Shown here piece after piece: positions 41,229 to 49,854 of a DNA stretch of 64,000 bases (position 1 is its first letter; each line of letters opens with the position of its first letter). Made by a program: the position numbers and the translations under genes. Origin of the DNA: Bin87 sp965116785. GTDB lineage: Bacteria > Chloroflexota > Dehalococcoidia > Lucifugimonadales > UBA3495. The notes beneath the pieces are model-generated. The model did no database searches and was not told where the DNA came from. It was given only the letters and a program-made list of their open reading frames with translations. The stretch is taken from NCBI GenBank assembly GCA_965116785.1, contig OZ220731.1:1054001-1118000 (forward strand). The letters run 5' to 3'.

Positions 41229-42053
41229 TTGGCAGTAGTCAACCAACCGCTACAGACCGTCGAGGAGATGCGGGCAACGTCCCTGCAGCTGAGACGCGAC
41301 AGCCTGGAAATGATCTACGGCGCCGGGAGTGGGCATCCCGGCGGTTCGCTGTCGGAGATCGATATCCTGGTCGCGGTATATTTCGGCGTGATGCGTTACG
41401 ACGCAGAAGACCCGGCTTGGCCGGAGCGCGACCGCTTCATCCTCAGCAAGGGGCACGCTTCGCCCGGATTTTACTCAACGCTATCCATGGCCGGATATTT
41501 CGGGCGCGAGGAACTGTCCTCCTACCGGAAGACCGACGGACTGCTGCAGGGGCACGCCCACCCGATGACGCCGGGCGTCGAGATGAACTCCGGCTCGCTG
41601 GGAATGGGGCTATCTTTCGCGTTGGGTCACGCCCTGGCGGCCCGGCTGGACGGGAAGGACTACCGAGTCTTTGCGTTGCTGGGCGACGGTGAGTGCCAGG
41701 AAGGAGAGGTGTGGGAAGCCGCGATGTCAGCGGCGCACCACCGCGCCACCAATCTCACTGCCATTGTCGACCGCAACCGGATCCAGAACGACCGGTTCAC
41801 CGACGAGGTGATGACCCTGGAACCCCTGGCGGATCGTTGGCGTGACTTCGGTTGGAACGTCATAACGTGCGACGGCCACGAGCACGCCGAGGTATTGCGG
41901 GCATTGGAAGCCGGGTCGGACGGCGGGCCGACCGCGATCATCGCCAACACCGTAAAGGGCAAGGGCGTCAGTTTCATGGAAAACAACCCCGCTTTCCACG
42001 GGCGTGCGCCCAACGCGGAAGAGTACGAAGCAGCGCTCAAGGAGCTGGCCTGA
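41229..42053 (+). CDS. Transketolase, N-terminal subunit
   Basis: 274 residues. TTG start at 41229 preceded by CAGGTGA; the longer reading would begin inside the promoter. It contains the thiamine-diphosphate binding half of transketolase: GSGHPGGSLSEIDILVAVYF, FILSKGHASPGFYSTL, GSLGMGLSFALGHALA and the TPP motif LLGDGECQEGEVWEAAMSA, then IVDRNRIQNDRF and TVKGKGVSFME. It pairs with the C-terminal subunit, whose start overlaps its stop. Split transketolases of this kind can act in the pentose phosphate pathway or on specialised sugars. Confidence 0.9.
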   Translation: MAVVNQPLQTVEEMRATSLQLRRDSLEMIYGAGSGHPGGSLSEIDILVAVYFGVMRYDAEDPAWPERDRFILSKGHASPGFYSTLSMAGYFGREELSSYRKTDGLLQGHAHPMTPGVEMNSGSLGMGLSFALGHALAARLDGKDYRVFALLGDGECQEGEVWEAAMSAAHHRATNLTAIVDRNRIQNDRFTDEVMTLEPLADRWRDFGWNVITCDGHEHAEVLRALEAGSDGGPTAIIANTVKGKGVSFMENNPAFHGRAPNAEEYEAALKELA

Positions 42054-43000
42054 TGGTGACACAACGGGCATCCGCGGCCACGCGGGAAACCTACGGCCGG
42101 ACCCTGCTGGCCATGGCCGACGACCACCCGGACATCGTGGTCCTGGGCGGCGACCTGAACGTATCGACGTTCGTCCACCTGTGGCGGGACCAGTACCCCG
42201 AGCGGTTCTTCGATTTCGGACCGGCTGAACAGAACATCGTGGGAGTGGCGGCGGGCCTGGCCGCCGCCGGCAAGGTGCCTTTCGTCAGCACGTTCAGCGT
42301 CTTCGGGACCGGCAGACCCTACGATCAGTTGCGGGTGCTGGTGTCGCAGCCTTCGCTGAACGTCAAGCTGGTTTGCACCCACGCCGGAATCCTCACCGGC
42401 GAGGACGGCATGTCGGCGCACGGAATTGAAGACCTGTCCCTGATGTGCGCGTTGCCGTCTTTCACCGTCATCACGCCGGCGGACGCCCCCGAAACGGAGC
42501 AGGCGGTGCGGGCTATCGCCGGCACTCAGGGGCCGGTCTACGTCCGCCTTCCCCGGGCAGCGACTCAGATCGTGCACGAAAACGGCTACCAGTTCGAAAT
42601 CGGCACTGCGGACGTGGTCAAGTCCGGCGGCGACGTGTCCATCATTGCCATGGGGTCGCTGGTGGCGCCGGCGCTGGATGCCGCCGACAGCCTGGCGGGC
42701 CAGGGGATTGATGCCCGGGTGGTCAACCTGCACACGTTGGCGCCAGCCGACGAGTCAGCGATCATCTCGGCCGCTCAGGACACCGGAGCGATAGTGACCG
42801 CCGAAGAGCACTACGTGCACGGAGGGCTGGGCAGCGTGGTCGCGGGAGTGCTAGCGCGAAACCGTCCCGTTCCGGTGGAGATGGTTGCGTTGCACGGCTA
42901 CACCAGTTCCGGGCCGGCCAACGAACTGATGGAGAAAAACGGGTTGACGGCGGCGGGTGTGGAAGCCGCAGTGCACCGGGTGCTGAAGCGAAAGGGCTAG
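42053..43000 (+). CDS. Transketolase, C-terminal subunit
   Basis: 315 residues starting at the ATG that overlaps the previous stop (TGATG). It holds the pyrimidine-binding and C-terminal domains: IVVLGGDLNVSTFVHLW, FDFGPAEQNIVGVAAGLAAA with the conserved Glu that activates thiamine diphosphate, THAGILTGEDGMSAHGIEDL, and VTAEEHYVHGGLGSVVAGVL. The active enzyme needs both subunits. A terminator follows. Confidence 0.9.
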   Translation: MVTQRASAATRETYGRTLLAMADDHPDIVVLGGDLNVSTFVHLWRDQYPERFFDFGPAEQNIVGVAAGLAAAGKVPFVSTFSVFGTGRPYDQLRVLVSQPSLNVKLVCTHAGILTGEDGMSAHGIEDLSLMCALPSFTVITPADAPETEQAVRAIAGTQGPVYVRLPRAATQIVHENGYQFEIGTADVVKSGGDVSIIAMGSLVAPALDAADSLAGQGIDARVVNLHTLAPADESAIISAAQDTGAIVTAEEHYVHGGLGSVVAGVLARNRPVPVEMVALHGYTSSGPANELMEKNGLTAAGVEAAVHRVLKRKG

Positions 43001-43042
43001 CTCAGGCAAGTCTGCGGAACGGCTCGCCCGAACCAAGATCGA

Positions 43043-43070
43043 ACGGCCCGGTATAGTTGCCGGGCCGTTT
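43043..43070 (+). terminator. Terminator of the transketolase genes
   Basis: Nine-base stem (43043-43051 with 43060-43068) followed by TTTCTGGTT. It lies between the convergent transketolase and proBA transcripts. Confidence 0.75.
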
Positions 43071-43107
43071 CTGGTTGCGTTGGTGGAACAGACTGACGCC
43101 GAAGTGG

Positions 43108-43458
43108 TCACGTCTCTGAATTGGGAGGCGATAACGGACCGTGGCCCCGCCCATTGCCGTTGCCGCCGGAATAATCGTCGTAGCCGGCGTTGCTGAACAC
43201 CCGGATTTCGTTGCCCTGAAAGACGTGAAAGTGGTGTGTGTCGTGCTCGGTGCCCACGGTGTTCAGCATGTCAGCGTCGATGTCGGAAAGGATTTCCTCG
43301 ATCTGCTCGGCGGTCAGGGTAGGAATTACGGCTAGCGCCACGTGAGCAACGCCGGGCATGAAGTGAGTGTCAATACGACCCACAGGCTGTTCGCCGTCCA
43401 GGATCAGATAAGCCTCTGACTGGGGCGTGCGAACTTCGCGTTCGTAGTCGAAGGGCAT
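43108..43458 (-). CDS. Small conserved-looking protein of unknown function
   Basis: 116 residues, not recognised. It starts MPFDYEREVRTPQSEAYLIL and has a compact central region (VALAVIPTLTAEQIEEILSD, HFHVFQGNEIRVFSN) and a Gly/Asn-rich tail (DDYSGGNGNGRGHG). No signal peptide or membrane segment. It begins ten bases after proA in the same direction, so it is probably co-transcribed with proBA. The Gly/Asn linker-like tail resembles the linker in the triple-fusion protein, but this may only reflect a common type of low-complexity sequence. Confidence 0.6.
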   Translation of the reverse strand: MPFDYEREVRTPQSEAYLILDGEQPVGRIDTHFMPGVAHVALAVIPTLTAEQIEEILSDIDADMLNTVGTEHDTHHFHVFQGNEIRVFSNAGYDDYSGGNGNGRGHGPLSPPNSET

Positions 43459-43468
43459 CCGTCCAGCC

Positions 43469-44740
43469 TCACCCTCGAACTTGTCCGTTTCCGCGGACGA
43501 TCCACTTGTAGGAGGTTAGCTCGCGGAGTCCCAGAGGGCCGCGGGCGTGGAACTTGTCTGTGCTGATGCCAACCTCGGAGCCGAAGCCGAACTGGGCCCC
43601 ATCGGTGAAACGGGTGCTGGTATTGTGGTAAACGGCCGCCGCGTCCACCTCGTTCAGGAACCGTTCGGCGGCCTCACCGTCCTGGGTAACGATGGCTTCA
43701 GAGTGGCCGGAGCCGTAGGTGTGAATATGGTCCAGCGCGTCGTCGAGACTGTCCACCACTTTGACCGCTGCAATGAGCGCCAAAAATTCGCGACCCCAGT
43801 CGTCTTCCTGGGCGGGGATCGTGTTGAGGCCGGTGTCAGGGCCGAGAATGCTCAGCGCGCGATGATCACACCGCATCTCGACTCCGGCCCCTTGCAGTTG
43901 GCCGGCAATTTCGGGCAGGCAGACACCAGCAGCCTCGGAATGAACCAGGACGGTGTCCAGCGCGTTGCAAACCGTGGGCCGCTGAACCTTGGCGTTATAG
44001 ATGATATTGGCTGCCATCTCGGCATCGGCGTTGCGGTCGACGTAGGTGTGGCAAACGCCGACCCCGCCGGTCAGCACGGGCATGGAGGCATTTTCAGCCA
44101 CAAAGTTGATCAAGCCGGAGCCGCCGCGCGGCACCAGCAGGTTGATCTCGTCCTTCATCTGGAGCATGACGTCTACCAGCGAACGGTCGACGTCATCGAC
44201 GAACTGGACAGCATCGGTTAACAAGCCGGCCTCGCCGATGGCCCGATGAACCAGGTCGACCAGCGCGGTGTTGGACCGCAGAGTCTCCTTCCCGCCACGC
44301 AGCAGGCAGGCGTTTCCCGATTTCAGCGCCAGCGCGACGATGTCGGTGGTGACGTTGGGCCGGCTCTCGTAGATGCTGGCGATCACGCCCAACGGGATCC
44401 GCCGCTTCTGGACGTCGAGGCCATTCTCCAGGGTGAAACCCTCGATCAACTCCCCCACCGGGTCCTGCAGAGCGGCGACTCTCCGCACATCGGTCGCCAT
44501 GTCATTCAGTCGCCCCGAGGTGAGCAGCAGGCGGTCGAGGAACGCCGCGTCGATGCCGTCGGCCTCCGCGTCGCGATAATCGGCTTCGTTAGCGTCCAGG
44601 ACCGGAGCCTGCTCGGCCTCCAGGGCGCGGGCGATATTCTCCAGGGCGTGGTTTCGGGTTTCGGTGGCCGTGCGGGCAAGCACGGCCGAGGCGGCCTGCG
44701 CGGCGGCGCCCTGCTTCCGAAGGCGATCGGCAGCGTTCAT
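43469..44740 (-). CDS. proA: Gamma-glutamyl phosphate reductase
   Basis: 423 residues; start at 44740 with GGAGAG upstream (the frame's longer leader is spurious). It reduces glutamyl-5-phosphate to the semialdehyde for proline synthesis. Motifs: KRRIPLGVIASIYESRPNVT, ALKSGNACLLRGGKE, LVPRGGSGLINFV, VGVCHTYVD and the catalytic Cys region VQRPTVCNALDTVLVHS, then YGSGHSEAIVTQDG and STRFTDGAQFGFGSEVGIST. It follows proB by 35 bases. Confidence 0.95.
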   Translation of the reverse strand: MNAADRLRKQGAAAQAASAVLARTATETRNHALENIARALEAEQAPVLDANEADYRDAEADGIDAAFLDRLLLTSGRLNDMATDVRRVAALQDPVGELIEGFTLENGLDVQKRRIPLGVIASIYESRPNVTTDIVALALKSGNACLLRGGKETLRSNTALVDLVHRAIGEAGLLTDAVQFVDDVDRSLVDVMLQMKDEINLLVPRGGSGLINFVAENASMPVLTGGVGVCHTYVDRNADAEMAANIIYNAKVQRPTVCNALDTVLVHSEAAGVCLPEIAGQLQGAGVEMRCDHRALSILGPDTGLNTIPAQEDDWGREFLALIAAVKVVDSLDDALDHIHTYGSGHSEAIVTQDGEAAERFLNEVDAAAVYHNTSTRFTDGAQFGFGSEVGISTDKFHARGPLGLRELTSYKWIVRGNGQVRG

Positions 44741-44775
44741 TCGTTGGCTCTCCAGTCGCGGGTCGGTATTGTCGG

Positions 44776-45966
44776 TTAGATCAGGACCAGGTTGTTGCGA
44801 TGGATGACTTCCTGGCCGTAATGGTATCCCAGGGTATCGACGATACGGTCCGAACGCATCCCCTGGATCCGTCCCACATCGGCGGCGGAATAGTTGGCGA
44901 TCCCGCAAGCCACGTGGTGATCCGAGAGATCCGAGACGTATATGATATCGCCCCGACTGAAATCCCCTACAACCCTGCGAACGCCGGCCGGAAGCAGACT
45001 CACCGCGCCACGACGCAGGGCGGCAACCGCTCCCTCGTCAACTACGACTTGGCCCCAGTCGGTGTCCGCGACGCGCGACAGCATCCAGCGCTTGCGGGCC
45101 TCGAGTTTGCTCTGGGCCGGCTTGAAGAAGGTGCCCACCGGTTCGCCACGGGCGACACGCAACAGCGCCTTCGGATTGCGTCCCCGGCAGATGGCCATTG
45201 CGATGCCGGAGGTGGTTACCAGGTGCGCGGCGTGGAGCTTCGTGGGCATGCCGCCACGTGCCCAGGCGTTGCGGTGTTCGCCGGCCATGGCAAACACGCT
45301 GTCGTCGACGCTATCGACTGTTTCAATCCGGGTAGCCGTGGGATCCGAGCCGGGGTCGCTGGTGTACAGGCCGTCCACGTCGGACAGGATAATGAGCAGG
45401 TCAGCATCGATGAGGGCGGCGATCAGGGAGGACAGGCGGTCGTTGTCCCCGAATATTTCGCCAATTTCGTCCGCAGCCACGACGTCGTTCTCGTTGACGA
45501 TGGGCACAACGCCGAGATCGAGCAGGGAGAGCAGGGTGTTGCGCACATTAAGATAGGACTGCCGCTGGGAAAGGTCGTGGAGGGTGAGCAACACCTGGGC
45601 CACGCCAATGCCGTGGTCGGCGAACAGGTCGGCGTAGATATGCATCAGCCGGCTTTGACCCAACGCGGCATGTACTTGCCGGGTCGGGATGTCAGGGATG
45701 GCGGGGGTTTCAGCGGCGGATTGCCTTCCGGCGGCGATCGCCCCTGAAGTGACCAGGAGCATCTGGGCTCCGTCCATACCCTGAAGCTCGGCGATTTGAG
45801 ACACCAAATCGCGCATGACGTGGGGATCCAAGGCGTGTCCGGACTCCCCGGTGAGGACGCTGGTCCCGGCCTTAACCACGATCCGGTTGTAGGGAGATGG
45901 GCGGGTTGCCTCGCCGTACTCGAACGACACCATGGCGTGTTCAGTCTTGTGCCGCGAGGTTGACAT
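44776..45966 (-). CDS. proB: Glutamate 5-kinase with PUA domain
   Basis: 396 residues. It makes glutamyl-5-phosphate, the first step of proline synthesis. Amino-acid kinase domain: RIVVKAGTSVLTGESGH, LLVTSGAIAAGRQ, VVPIVNENDVVAADEIGE with FGDNDRLSSLIAALIDADLL, and RGGMPTKLHAAHLVTTSGIA. The C-terminal ~90 residues are a PUA domain (VVVDEGAVAALRRGAVSLLP). The ATG at 45966 lacks a strong ribosome site; an alternative Met lies 11 codons in (45933), before the conserved part. Confidence 0.93.
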   Translation of the reverse strand: MSTSRHKTEHAMVSFEYGEATRPSPYNRIVVKAGTSVLTGESGHALDPHVMRDLVSQIAELQGMDGAQMLLVTSGAIAAGRQSAAETPAIPDIPTRQVHAALGQSRLMHIYADLFADHGIGVAQVLLTLHDLSQRQSYLNVRNTLLSLLDLGVVPIVNENDVVAADEIGEIFGDNDRLSSLIAALIDADLLIILSDVDGLYTSDPGSDPTATRIETVDSVDDSVFAMAGEHRNAWARGGMPTKLHAAHLVTTSGIAMAICRGRNPKALLRVARGEPVGTFFKPAQSKLEARKRWMLSRVADTDWGQVVVDEGAVAALRRGAVSLLPAGVRRVVGDFSRGDIIYVSDLSDHHVACGIANYSAADVGRIQGMRSDRIVDTLGYHYGQEVIHRNNLVLI

Positions 45967-46108
45967 TGGGAGAGTCCAAGTTGTGCGGGGTGGGGTTAGT
46001 GAATTATATCACCAGGGGTCACATACCCATTCGAACCGCAACGTTCCGACGGCGACAGCGGAGGCGTTGCCTTGCCAACGGAATGAGACCACCGCATGAC
46101 GCCGACGC

Positions 46109-46138
46109 TTGGACAGGCTGGGTGAACTGGCGTACAAT
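46109..46138 (+). promoter_or_regulatory. Candidate promoter of mfd
   Basis: TTGGAC (46109-46114) and TACAAT (46133-46138) with an 18-base spacer, about 75 bases before the mfd start. The remainder of the divergent 45967-46212 gap shows no gene. Confidence 0.5.
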
Positions 46139-46212
46139 TTTTGCGCGGGGCTCGCTTATGGTCAGTCCCGTATCGGCGTGTGAACTATGACCAATTGTTG
46201 CCTGGGTGAAGA

Positions 46213-49200
46213 ATGGCGCTAACCGGACTGCTCTCACTGTTTGCGGCACAACCGAGGATGCGACAGCATCTGCGAAACCTGGATCGGCCGGGAACACGCG
46301 GAGCCCTGGCCATCGACGGGGACCACCAAGCGGTGTACGTCGGATCGCTTTGGCAACTACAGCAACGGCCCGTGTTGGTCATCACTCCCCGTCTGGAAGA
46401 CGCCAGGCGGCTGCACGACCAACTCGTCGAGTACCTGGGTGACGAATCGCCAGTACACCTGCTGCCCGAACCCGAGGTGTTGCCCTTTGAAAGGCTGGCG
46501 GTCGACGCGCGAACGGGCAACCAGCGGTTGGCCGCGCTGGCCGCCCTGGCGAGTTACGACGCAGTTTCCGCGGACGGCCCGATACCCCTCGTGGTGACCT
46601 CGCTGGCTTCGGCGCTGAGGCTCACGCTGCCTCCCGAATTGGCGATTGGCCAACATCCGTCCTTGCAAGACGCCCACAAACTGACCCAGGGCCAGAGGAT
46701 CGGGTCAATCGACGCGCTGCTGTCGGCTTGGGTCGAACTCGGTTACCAGCGGGAACCTCAGGTAGAGATTCCGGGAACGTTCAGTTTGCGGGGCGGCATC
46801 CTGGACGTTTTCCCGACCAACGCCGGCTTGCCTTATCGGGTCGAGATGTGGGACGACGAAGTCGACACGATCCGGCTTTTTGATCCGGAGACACAGCGCT
46901 CGATGGGCGACGCGGACCGTGTTGCAATTGTGGCAGCCCGGGAGCAGTTGCCTGAACTCTGCGATTCCGCGCCGTTCGAAGAACGCCGGAGCCGGATAGA
47001 TCTGAGCGCGTGCAACGGGGGCACCGTTACCCGATTCCAGGAAGAACTGGCTAATCTGCTGACGGAACCCAACCCGGAAACGCTGGCCTTTTACAATGGA
47101 TTCCTCAACCGCCACACGTTGGCCGATTACCTGCCGGCGGACTCAATCGTGGTGATGGACCGTCCCAACCGGCTGGCCGGTGAGGCGGAGGAGCAGGAAG
47201 CCAAGTACGAGCAGCAACGGGCCAATCGGCAGGAACGGGGTGAGCTTCCCTTCGGGTTTCCGTCTCCGTCCGCCGACTGGGACGGCGTTCTTGAACGGAT
47301 GCGCGGTGCAGGCGCAACCACCGTGGGCATGGAGCGTTGGGGTAGCGAAGATTCGCCGACGATGTTGCAGCCCTTGCCCGACCAAAGCGCGGGCTTGAAC
47401 CATTTCACCGATGATGTCGCTGAGAGGGTCGCAAATGGCGGTGCGGCGGTGGCAATAACGCAGCACGCGGCGCGGCTGGTGCAGGTCTTGGAGGAGGCTG
47501 GGATAGTAGCCACATTCGAGGACGATCTGCGCGCGCGACCCCGACCGGGCCGGGTCCAGGTACTGACGGGAGCGTTGAGCAAAGGGTGGCGGACGGAACC
47601 AACTGACAACGAGCCAGAGGTCGCGGTCTACAGCGACGCCGAACTGTTCGGCACCGTGAAACGACGGAGCTATCGCCCGTCACGCGCGCGGCGGGATCTT
47701 GGCGATGCGGTGTCCTTGGGTGACCTGACGCCGGGCGGTTTCGTGGTGCACATCGACCACGGCGTCGCCAAGTTTGTGGGCACCACCCGGCTGGAGTCAA
47801 CGGGTGACGACCGTGAGTACCTGGTGCTCGAATACGCGGACGACGACCGGCTTTACGTGCCGACGGAGCAGATGGATCGACTGGGCGCGTACGTGGCCGC
47901 CAACGACCAGCCGCCTACTCTCACCCGACTCGGCGGGAGCGAATGGCAACGCATCAAGGAGCGGGCGCAGGGCGCAGCGAGGGAAATCGCCGAAGAGTTG
48001 CTCCGGCTCTACGCTATCCGGGAAACCGTGACCGGGCACCGCTTCGGTCCGGACGCGACCTGGCAGCGCGATCTGGAGGATTCGTTCCCGTACCAGGAAA
48101 CCCCCGACCAGATGCAGGCCATCGACGAAGTCAAGAACGACATGGAAGCCTCCAAGCCCATGGACCGCCTGATCTGCGGCGACGTGGGTTACGGCAAGAC
48201 CGAAGTCGCGCTCCGTGCGGCCTTCAAGACCGTCAACGAGGGCATGCAGGTGGCGGTTCTGGTGCCCACGACAGTGTTGGCGCAACAGCACTACGCCACC
48301 TTCTCAGAGCGGCTCGCCCCCTATCCGGTCAAGGTGGAAGTGCTGAGCCGGTTCCGGACCAACAAAGAGCAGGGTGAGGTGGTGGAAGCGGCAAATTCCG
48401 GGACGGTGGACATCGTGATCGGAACGCACCGCATCCTGCAAAAGGACGTGGGCTTCAAAAATCTGGGGCTGGTGATCATCGACGAGGAGCACCGATTTGG
48501 CGTCGCCCACAAAGAACGCCTGAAGCAGATGCGGGCGGAAGTTGACGTGATGACCCTGAGCGCGACGCCCATACCGCGCACGCTGCACATGGCGCTGGCC
48601 GGCGTGCGGGACATGAGCGTGATTCACACGCCGCCGGAAGCGCGGTTGCCGGTCAAGACCTTCGTCTCCGAGGACAGCGCCGAACCGGTACGGGAGGCAA
48701 TACTTCGGGAGCTGGAACGGGACGGGCAGGTATTTTTCCTGCACAACCGGGTGCGCACGATCCACAACGTCGCCGATGAACTGGGCAAGCTGGTACCAGA
48801 GGCTCGAATTCTCGTAGGCCATGGCCAGATGCCCGAATCGGAACTGGAAGACGTGATGGTGGCATTTGCCAACCGGGAGGCGGATGTCCTGGTCTGCACC
48901 ACAATCATCGAGTCCGGCCTGGACATGCCCAACGTGAACACCATCATCATCGACCGGGCGGACCGGTTCGGTTTGGCCCAACTCTACCAGTTACGCGGTC
49001 GTGTGGGCCGGGGTGACCACCGGGCCTACGCCTACCTTCTGCTGCCCGACAACCATGAGATTACCGAGGCCGCCAGCAAGCGCATTCACGCCATCCTCGA
49101 GGCCAACGAACTGGGCGCCGGGTTCCGTATCGCCATGCGCGACCTGGAGATCCGCGGCGCGGGGAACTTGCTGGGCGCGGACCAGAGCGGGCAGATCCAT

Positions 49201-49851
49201 GCCGTGGGCCTCAACCTGTACTCGGAGTTGCTCAACCAGGCGGTCCAGGATCTGGTGAGCGGGAATACGCGCGAGACCTCCACGGCTGCCGAACCTCCGC
49301 CGCGGATCGATCTACCGGTGCCCGCGTTCATACCGCCGGGCTACATCGAGCACATGCCGGCGCGGCTGGCCTTCTACCAACGGCTATCCAACCTCACTGA
49401 CCGAACGCAGATCGCCGCGGTACAGGCCGATATGGAAGACCGGTTTGGGGAGTTGCCGCCGGAAGTCGTTCACCTGCTGGCGATCACGGATTTGCGCTGT
49501 CTGGGATCAGCGGCCGGGGTCGAATCGATCGTCGGCAGCAGCGACGGAATCATCACCGTGGTGTTTCGTCATCCGGTGGGCGATGCGCGCCAGGCGTTGC
49601 AGAACAAGATGGGACGCGGAATTCGGGTTGGCAGGCGCGACATGGAAGTGCGGACGGCAGGCGACACCGATTTTGGAACGGCACGGCTCGGCCGGGCGCT
49701 CCGCCGGGTGGCCGCGTTCATCGACGAGATGCGGGAGGCCATGGAAGCCGCGGCAGAGTCCGGGCCGACCGCCGCCGAAGTCCCGGCAGAAGCGCCGACT
49801 CGGAATAAGAGACGGCGGCGGCCCGCGAGGCAGGCGGTCGCCGCCGACTGA
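46213..49851 (+). CDS. mfd: Transcription-repair coupling factor Mfd
   Basis: 1212 residues, full length. It removes RNA polymerase stalled at DNA damage and recruits UvrA. The N-terminal UvrB-like part (PVHLLPEPEVLPFERLAVDA, EIPGTFSLRGGILDVFPTNA) precedes the RNA-polymerase-interaction domain (GGFVVHIDHGVAKFVGTTRL, YVPTEQMDRLGAYV). The translocase motor follows with Walker A CGDVGYGKTEVALRAAFKTV, DEEHRFGVAHKERL, LSATPIPRTLHMALAGVRD and GRVGRGDHRAYAYLL. The C-terminal TRCF domain (VHLLAITDLRCLGSAAGVE) ends in a basic tail. It converges with the lipoprotein gene, three bases apart. Confidence 0.95.
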   Translation: MALTGLLSLFAAQPRMRQHLRNLDRPGTRGALAIDGDHQAVYVGSLWQLQQRPVLVITPRLEDARRLHDQLVEYLGDESPVHLLPEPEVLPFERLAVDARTGNQRLAALAALASYDAVSADGPIPLVVTSLASALRLTLPPELAIGQHPSLQDAHKLTQGQRIGSIDALLSAWVELGYQREPQVEIPGTFSLRGGILDVFPTNAGLPYRVEMWDDEVDTIRLFDPETQRSMGDADRVAIVAAREQLPELCDSAPFEERRSRIDLSACNGGTVTRFQEELANLLTEPNPETLAFYNGFLNRHTLADYLPADSIVVMDRPNRLAGEAEEQEAKYEQQRANRQERGELPFGFPSPSADWDGVLERMRGAGATTVGMERWGSEDSPTMLQPLPDQSAGLNHFTDDVAERVANGGAAVAITQHAARLVQVLEEAGIVATFEDDLRARPRPGRVQVLTGALSKGWRTEPTDNEPEVAVYSDAELFGTVKRRSYRPSRARRDLGDAVSLGDLTPGGFVVHIDHGVAKFVGTTRLESTGDDREYLVLEYADDDRLYVPTEQMDRLGAYVAANDQPPTLTRLGGSEWQRIKERAQGAAREIAEELLRLYAIRETVTGHRFGPDATWQRDLEDSFPYQETPDQMQAIDEVKNDMEASKPMDRLICGDVGYGKTEVALRAAFKTVNEGMQVAVLVPTTVLAQQHYATFSERLAPYPVKVEVLSRFRTNKEQGEVVEAANSGTVDIVIGTHRILQKDVGFKNLGLVIIDEEHRFGVAHKERLKQMRAEVDVMTLSATPIPRTLHMALAGVRDMSVIHTPPEARLPVKTFVSEDSAEPVREAILRELERDGQVFFLHNRVRTIHNVADELGKLVPEARILVGHGQMPESELEDVMVAFANREADVLVCTTIIESGLDMPNVNTIIIDRADRFGLAQLYQLRGRVGRGDHRAYAYLLLPDNHEITEAASKRIHAILEANELGAGFRIAMRDLEIRGAGNLLGADQSGQIHAVGLNLYSELLNQAVQDLVSGNTRETSTAAEPPPRIDLPVPAFIPPGYIEHMPARLAFYQRLSNLTDRTQIAAVQADMEDRFGELPPEVVHLLAITDLRCLGSAAGVESIVGSSDGIITVVFRHPVGDARQALQNKMGRGIRVGRRDMEVRTAGDTDFGTARLGRALRRVAAFIDEMREAMEAAAESGPTAAEVPAEAPTRNKRRRRPARQAVAAD

Positions 49852-49854
49852 TTT

